Shown here: one piece after another, positions 57,600-64,000 of the stretch
Position numbering within the stretch: the stretch's first letter is position 1
Layout: every line of letters starts with the position of its first letter
Source: Hygrocybe punicea
Taxonomy: Eukaryota > Basidiomycota > Agaricomycetes > Agaricales > Hygrophoraceae
NCBI GenBank assembly: GCA_963556145.1
Contig: OY744469.1
Span: 4,932,767-4,996,766, forward strand
Direction: 5' to 3'
DNA: 64,000 nt
Translations under genes and position numbers: made by a program
The notes under the pieces: model-generated
Databases searched by the model: none
What the model was told of the DNA's origin: nothing
Seen by the model: only the letters and a program-made list of their open reading frames with translations

Positions 57600-58400
57600 C
57601 CAGTCACTGGTGGTCCAAATGGTGATGGATCCTGTCATTAAAGGCAATGACAACGAGGCCAAAGATGCATGGCGATGACAAGCCCAGTTACCCACAACAG
57701 CGACGGCCATGACACAAGCCGATTGATTGGCACTGATGACTCCCTTGCCTCGTTCCTCGTTTTATTCCACTTGCGCCCTCTTTTACCAACCCAGAAGCCC
57801 TTCGCAATCGATGTCCCACTGATTCCTGACGAAGATCCAGGCCCGCTAAGTCCCAAAACGGCCACAACAACAAACACACGTGCCTAACAACACAACGACA
57901 ATGCCAACGCAACTATCATGGAAAACGATGCGGCGGGGAGTGGTGCGCCCACCCCCGCTGCTGTAGGTAAGTTCTTTTTTACTAAGTTCATTTAATTTTT
58001 GTTAATAACAACAACATGCCACAGTAACGAACACGGAGACACCGACTCAGATGGAAGGTAGTGGGGGAAAAGAAGCCTGGGAAGTGGTGCCTCTATTTCC
58101 CAGGTTTACAGGTGCGTTACCATGTCTCATCCAAGTCCCCAGTTGACAGAGTCAACGACGCACGTCTCCAAATGATGCAATGCCCCCCATCGCGTAAAGA
58201 CGTGAAGACGCGTCGAATGCGTCCAGGAACTGTGCCAAGACACGTCAAGCGCAGACGACGGGCCAAGAAGGCCCCCTCCATCTCACCTCGCACCTCGCGA
58301 CACCCCCCATCCCGTCAATTGATGTGGACGCGGCGTTTGCGAGGTGGTAACTGAGGGGCCAGGGCCAGGGAGTCTGCGAACCGGAGACTGCTAATGGTTC
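57600..58400 (+). mobile_element. Segment of a hairpin-bearing hAT-like MITE (ends not found)
   Basis: Contains an imperfect palindrome (about 57934-57959, around GGTGCGCCC) followed by GTAAGT at 57967 and a GCCACAG acceptor ending at 58024. A TCAATTGA-type unit (58283-58350) has CACCTCGCA/TGCGAGGTG arms. This is the same order as in the complete MITEs. Terminal repeats could not be located, so the limits are approximate. Confidence 0.5.
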
Positions 58401-58618
58401 CGTAGAATACACATGTTCGACGTTGGGGGGCAAGGATCGGAAAAGAAAAAGTGGATTCACTGCTTTAAAAGCATTATGAGTATCATCTTCTGCACGGCGT
58501 TGAGTGAGTACGACCAGGTGCTATTAGAGGAGAAGAATCAGGTTAGCACATATATTAATCTCTCCTTGTCATTACAAGGCCCTACGATGACAACTCTTCC
58601 GCAACAAGTGCCACTGGC

Positions 58619-59373
58619 ATGGAAATTCAAGTCATCGACACTCAACCGTTCAGCAAACGAACGGAGCCATATATTTCTTCGGCGCTTCTCGCCTGGCCCC
58701 TCGCTGTCTACCGTGCAGACTTCCATGACATTTACCGCGCTAACGGCCACGTTTTCCTTCCGATCTGGTTCCTCACCTGGGCCGTCCTTCTCCCACTCAC
58801 AAGCGTGAAAACCATCGTAGGCAACAACTCTGGTCTCGACTGCTTTACCTTTGGCAACATCAAACCAAAACTCAATGCTCGTTACGCCACCCATGTCATT
58901 CTTGCATACCTCCTCACCGGTAAGTTACCCTTTTCGATAGTTTTCCATGTTGGCTCATCGCTCCATGCAGGTTGGGTGTGTTATAACATCAAGAAGGAGA
59001 TGGCACACTTTGTGACCAGGCGTCAGGAGCATCTCGTTGATCCCTCTCATGCCAAGTCTATCCAGGCAAACACAGTCCTTATCACTGGTATACCCCCCGA
59101 TTTAGTCTCCAAGCGTGCCCTCACCCGTCTCTTCAGTCACCTCCCTGGTGGCGTCAAGAAAATCTGGATAAACCGGTGCGTATGTTTTGTTTGTGTCTCC
59201 ATCGGTGCCGATTGTAATGTGAAACCCACAGGGACCTTAAAGAACTCCCGGTGCTGTATGACCGCCGCCTTGACGCCTGCAGCAAGCTTGAGTCTGCTGA
59301 GTCTACCCTCTTGCGCACCGCTCTCAAGCTGCGTCGAAAGAAGAACAAAGGGTACGCCGAAAATGTTGCCTGA
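58619..59373 (+). pseudogene. CSC1/TMEM63 (OSCA-like) channel, truncated fragment
   Basis: Three exon segments read [18 protein letters not shown] (a membrane helix), ARYATHVILAYLLT-GWVCYN, IKKEMAHFVTRRQEHLVDPS, HAKSIQANTVLITGIPPDLV, LTRLFSHLPGGVKKIWINRD and LKELPVLYDRRLDACSKLES, ending KLRRKKNKG. These are the N-terminal half of basidiomycete CSC1 stress-gated cation channels up to the cytosolic domain. All following membrane helices are missing and the sequence runs into the integrase gene. Part of the second helix region also seems deleted (RANGHV then FLPIW). Upstream bases 58413-58560 show no CSC1 similarity. Confidence 0.7.
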
Positions 59374-59434
59374 TGTTTACCCGTGATTATCCTACGTGTT
59401 GACAAGAAAACAGTGTGTATTGGTGAAATATAGA

Positions 59435-61258
59435 TTACAATGAAAACATCTGTTGACATATATGTAAGGCAGCAATCCATAATGACCGGTAAACATGTAC
59501 GCCATGAGCTCCACCGCTATATGTTTGTTCCACCAGGTTGTCCAAAAACACAAGTTGTGCTGGATTCAATGGGCAATTGGGTCCTTCGACCTCGACATGT
59601 GAAAATGTTGTTGGAGGGTGGGGTAACAAGGGATTGGTGGTAGTGTTTTCATTTATCCCATTTGATTCGTAATGATGAGATAGAATTCGATTGTCGTCGT
59701 AATCTTCCCAATCAATGCCATATGAAGTCAGGTCATCAACCTGGTCGTCGATGGGTTGAAATTGAGCTGGGTCAAGTCCACGTACACCATTCTGCAACAT
59801 TCCAAATACAAACATATCTTGGGGGCTGCGTTGACGTTCGCCTCGAATGGAAAGTGTATGGGAATTCCAAGCCTCAGCCCATGCGAGTAGGTCTTCATTG
59901 ATGGCGCGTAAGAAAAGTCGATGAAGTAGCCAAATGTGTGCATCTGAATCAGGATTCAATCCATCATGTTGTTCCAAAGACTGGAAAAGCTGCTTCCATT
60001 TTATTCCAATTCCACTTGTCAAGTCACGCCATAAACGTTCAATTCGAATATTGTGAACACTCCTAATAAATGTGGTCAACCACTGTCAATTGTATTGAAT
60101 CGAGCAATTTACCTTCCCCAGATGTAAGATCCTCGTTCAATCCCACGCACCTCCTCCATCCAAGACGCAACAAGTAGGTTTTCAGTACCATGATCACCAC
60201 GTACTCGGCTTGGTATTCCATGGACTTCAATCAAGTCCAAAAATAACTGAAGTACTGTGTCGGCACGATTATTGTCACTAGCACGTATTCCAGTGACCAG
60301 GCGAGAAAATCCATCAATAAAACCATGGATAACAATTTTCCAGCGGATCAAGCCTAAATTCGTGTGTCACAATATGTAAGCACAGTAGAATATTGGGTGA
60401 CAACATACCATGCTGGCCATCATGATGGCAAAGAGAATTAGGTCCCGGGACACTGTAAACCCTCCGCTGGATTCTACGTGAACCAAATGAGTTTGCGGAG
60501 GGGCCATGTACACGGTCATAAGACTGTTGAAGTCGAGCTCGTGGAACACGATGACCGAGGTGCTTGAGATGACCATCAAGCATCCGGCGACCAAATGAAG
60601 GAAATGTTTGAAGGATTGTAGACACAACTTCATCGAGCTCATGATCACTAAGCTGTGATTGCAGACCTGTAGACGAATGGTAGCATCTTAGAATAGCACC
60701 GTTTTCATCTTCATATTCCACATAAACGGGGGGACCAGGTACAGCCAGGCCATACTCAAGTGCTCGGCGGCGAACAGTACGTGGAGCACAGTCGAAAACT
60801 GAGGCTAAATGGGTGGGTCCTCGAAGGGGTAGAGTAATGGCAAGGAGATCAGGATTTATTTCAATACGTGGCCGACCTCTCTGGCCTGAGCAGACGCGGT
60901 GGGCCATTGGCATTGCTGGGAGATCAGGAGGATCAGATGAAATTTTGCATGCATCATCAAGAGCATCAATCATGGCATGAATACTGTCACGGATAACAGT
61001 TTTCTCGTTGCCAGGAACAATGTGGTGGTGCTAGAATATGTATATTGAAGTCGTATAAATCTACAAACGTCAAGTTGAGTCTTGCCTGCTCCAGTACTCG
61101 CAGCAATCGGAGACAATTGAATCATCACGACTTGCTCCTAATCGCCCCGCATCACCAATTTGTGTTCGCAATGCAACATTGACTTGACCTCCGAGCTCTC
61201 GGTAAGCAACGCGTATAGTATCGAGAGGCAGCAATGAAGGTGAAAAGGTGGTATCCAT
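59435..61258 (-). CDS. Integrase-core (rve-like) transposase protein, possibly frameshifted
   Basis: At least four exons from ATG 61258. Exon 1 (MDTTFSPSLLPLDTIRVAYR) seems to change frame near 61135 before CLRLLRVLEQ. It then splices through a GC-AG junction to HHHIVPGNEKTVIRDSIHAM. Downstream are an HTH-like block (LASVFDCAPRTVRRRALEYG) and the catalytic core: NSLCHHDGQHG, IHGFIDGFSRLVTGIRASDN, VRGDHGTENLLVASWMEEVR and SVHNIRIERLW, giving D, D and E. The C-terminal block is DAHIWLLHRLFLRAINEDLL...RSPQDMFVFGML. This integrase-like family is highly expanded in Agaricomycetes. The usual NSLWHHDG is NSLC here. It probably mobilises, or mobilised, a DNA element. Confidence 0.7.
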
Positions 61259-61464
61259 TGGTCATGCGAAGGAGATGGTCTCAGATGGAAGTCTGTGTGA
61301 AGATGGCGTTGGCGAAAAACATGTATGAAAGCAGCTTGCAGGCAGTAGAAGTTGAATGTTCAGCAGTACACTTGTGAACTTACGGCCGGACACACTCTAG
61401 TAGCCCAGCGGAGCGGTGATGATTATCAGCAATTTTTTGGTCCCATAAAACTGAGCCCAAACCG

Positions 61465-61605
61465 AAACCAAAAATCCTGAAATTGAAGCTGAAATCCCGA
61501 AATTGAAGCTGAAATCCCGAAATTGAAGCTGAAATCCCGAAATTGGAACCGAAATCCTGAAATTGAAACTGAAATTCCGAGATTGAAGTTGAGACCGATG
61601 TTTCG
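61465..61605. repeat. GAAATTGAAGCTGAAATCCC iteron array
   Basis: About six tandem copies of a roughly 20-bp unit (AAATTGAAGCTGAAATCCCG). It is inverted relative to the array at 57380-57540. Confidence 0.65.
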
Positions 61606-62093
61606 ATTTTTGTCCAATGAGGCCCCTCATATGTCGCAGAGCAAGTTATTGCTGATATCGATTTCAAAAGTGTCAATTTTTTATCTCGCCAATTGCTTGT
61701 CAGTGTTGGCTTATCGTAACGAGTGGGTTCCTCAGCTCTCTGGCATAAATAGAAGATATGCAACACATTACAGGCATTAGGCCCAACGGCAACTTGAGCT
61801 TATGGTTGATCTCGGGCCCGCCTGTTCTATCCGCCAATACAGTGCCTTGCGAGCTCGAGGCCACTGGTATTGTCAAAAGGATTACGGACATGGTAAGCCG
61901 TGGTCGTCATTGCATTACAATGGGCGAAGGATCAACCGAGTCGAAAACTCGCCTTGCGGTTCTTTTCGTCCCGTCATCAGCTGGATCAGATCCTTTACTA
62001 GTACCTGCAAACTTGGGTATTGGGGTCACGGCCGCATAGACAGCATCGGCTTGTTACTTTCCTCAACCTCAACCACAACCACCACAAACTCGT
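61606..62093. other. Upstream region of the right-edge gene
   Basis: No reliable exon. May contain the promoter or an untranslated exon of the gene starting at 62094. Confidence 0.3.
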
Positions 62094-64000
62094 ATGGATT
62101 TCAAACCACCGGATGTCTTTACTGCGTCCACAGATCATCATCCGACTCAGAGAGATCAGAGAAAGCAACAAGAATCCGGTAAATGAATTAGCCTTTATCT
62201 TTGGTGTAACTTTCTGAATGCACCAGAGTCAGCGGCCAATCCCTTTCAAGTTGACGGGGAGACATCGTCGCATCATATTGCTGACCTAACTGTAGGCTTA
62301 TCTTCAACACGCACGTTCAGATGTGGCATTAATCTCACTACAGCATGAAGAATTCGACGAAGATGACCTGTACATCGATGATGCTATGGTTATCGATGGC
62401 GACTACTCGTCCCCTGCGTTCCGTTCGGCCAGCGCCACGGCAACCATGGATGAATTACCCAAACCCACTTCGACAGGATTACCAATACCTGTTGCATTCC
62501 CTGGTGGTTCTCCAATGGGACAAAAGACTCGGACGGAGAGCTTGGATTTGGTCATGCGCATTGATGGCATGTTCAGGATTTTGGATCTTGTGTCTGAGCA
62601 AGGCAGTGGCGGTCTCGGTATAAGTATTTTCCAATTCAGAAGGCAAAGGTTGTCTCATTCGCACACTAAATACAGTGGACAAGGTCATCATTGCCCAAGC
62701 CGAACTAAGTCGATTCATCAACGAATTATACCCTGGCGCGTATAGGTCTCTCACAAAAGTTGATTTCAATGCCTTGGACCGTGTACCCGTGAGGCCCCTC
62801 GGCGTTTACGGAAGCAAATCTGAAATCGTTCGATTTCTGAGATCCCTGAATTCCATCGATGAGGAAATGTGAGTTGCCACCCACGAAGCCAAAGGCCATA
62901 GCTCATATGCTGAATTCAGCGAGAAGCTACTCCTCGCTCCGAACGATGAATCATCTGGCATTTTGAAACCAGTTTTACGGCCGGGACTCTACGTCCTTCC
63001 GCTGATACGGTCGAGTACATCAGAGCGACATATCTATGTAATTTTCTGGCCTGAGGAAACCACGTGGGACGACAGTGCCATCTCTACGGTCAAGAGGAAC
63101 AGAGTGACTTTTTTACGGTACGTACTTGGTGAGGATCAGGCAACAATGCTCTAAAGTTATTCCAATAGTTATCTGACTCAAATTACGGATCAAATCGTTG
63201 TGCTGATATCCGATAGCCATTGTCGAAAACTGGTGTGGTCAGATTCAACAGATGATGAGTCCACGACATTGGATGAAGACGAATCACTCGCAGACAGACT
63301 GTTCACCTTTGAGGTATCCAAGACCAACGAACAAGAAGAAAATGTTTCCATGGTGCCCGGATTCAAGGTGTGTAGTGCATTCACATTATCGTTCCGAAAG
63401 TTAACACTTGCCATGCAGTTTAAACATGGCATCATACAAATCCCTGAGCCACCTGTCAATGAAGCCATTGATATTGACCAGCTGCAAACCAGGATCGTCG
63501 GAGGAGAGACCAGACAGGCTGTTATGACGGCCAAATACATACCCATTGTCAACGAGATTAGGCCGTTTGATGAGAATTTCAACGGATTCCGCCTGAGTCG
63601 CATGCTGCAAGTATTCTTTTTTTTAAAATGCAATCTCGGGGTTGTCGCTAATGGCTGCACGACACTGCAGACGCGGGGAAGATGGGGAGCTTCTGCGTTT
63701 CGATGAACACCTCAATGAACAGTCGGTCGCCGTCCTCATGAGAAACGGGTTGAAGGAGAGACATGCTGGGCTTGCCAAAGTTTGGGAGCAGCGCGCAAAC
63801 GAGTTCACTCGTCGGTTGAAGGAAGATATGTTCATCAAAGAAAGAGAATTCATGAAGCGAATGAAAGATGATTCCCCGAGGCTTTTGTTGGCGCTGGAGT
63901 CAAGGATCATTGACAATGTGGTGTCAGCCTTCCCGTATGTACCTCACCGCGTTCTAGTAGTTTCCTTTTGACGTATCGGCTTCAAGGACTCTCGACCGCC
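62094..64000 (+). CDS. Unknown multi-exon protein, runs off the window
   Basis: Exons: 62094-62178, 62227-62249, 62297-62617, 62676-62868, 62920-63117, 63169-63367, 63419-about 63610, and about 63670 onward, with GT-AG borders. The 47-bp second intron has a clear CTAAC branch site. It reads MDFKPPDVFTASTDHHPTQR, VIIAQAELSRFINELYPGAY, RVPVRPLGVYGSKSEIVRFL, LRPGLYVLPLIRS, HIYVIFWPEETTWDDSAIST, VKRNRVTFLRYLTQITDQIV and later GEDGELLRFDEHLNEQSVAV, KVWEQRANEFTRRLKEDMFI. I recall similar uncharacterised proteins in Agaricomycetes but know no function. The junction at 63610-63670 is out of phase by one base, so a small frameshift or a misread intron is likely. Confidence 0.55.

Noticed and set aside
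61438..61625. Short foldback element around the second iteron array
   Set aside because: Candidate ends GGTCCCAT and GGCCTCAT match at too few positions and lack a target duplication.

Overview
This looks like nuclear DNA of a basidiomycete fungus, most likely Agaricomycetes. Genes are cut by many short GT-AG introns of about 45-75 bp. The recognisable housekeeping proteins are fungal (SPT20, SEC72, DED1, APP1, ADE16/17). The Ty3/gypsy, tyrosine-recombinase and integrase-core elements are of types common in mushroom genomes. No bacterial, viral or organellar genes, rRNA, tRNA or CRISPR were recognised.

The left part (1-37.8 kb) is a transposon-rich island. It holds four multi-exon genes of unknown function (1.7-3.6, 4.6-16.3, 16.4-18.4 and 18.5-21.9 kb). 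Two are split by insertions: a nearly intact Ty3/gypsy element (4712-14588, LTRs differing at one site, TSD CCGG) and a hAT-like MITE (19593-21107). The gypsy element carries an antisense three-exon gene for a protein with a Zn2Cys6-type cysteine pattern. From 21.9 to 28.4 kb lie three copies of a long-palindrome MITE, one split by a 2.4-kb element. From 29.2 to 37.2 kb is a nested stack: a dead tyrosine-recombinase retroelement is interrupted by a hAT-like MITE and by a non-autonomous LTR element (30795-36597, TSD TCGC), which itself contains two more hAT-like MITEs with perfect 8-bp TSDs.

The right part (37.9-57.1 kb) is gene-dense: SPT20 (+), a GATA factor (-), an unknown low-complexity protein (-), DED1-type RNA helicase (-), SEC72 (+), APP1-type phosphatidate phosphatase (-), ADE16/17 purine enzyme (+) and an HDDC2-type HD phosphohydrolase (-). 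DED1/SEC72 and APP1/ADE are divergent pairs with 206- and 276-bp promoters. From 57.3 kb the sequence becomes mobile again: an iteron array, a hairpin-bearing MITE segment, a truncated CSC1/TMEM63 channel gene, an integrase-core transposase gene and a second iteron array. A lineage-restricted unknown gene then runs off the right edge.

The most unusual signal is the hAT-like MITE family. Its members repeat a module made of a short GC-rich palindrome followed within a few bases by an intron-like stretch (GTAAGT/GTATGT, CTAAC-like branch site, YAG). Several also carry a second palindrome built on TCAATTGA whose flanks differ between copies but remain self-complementary.
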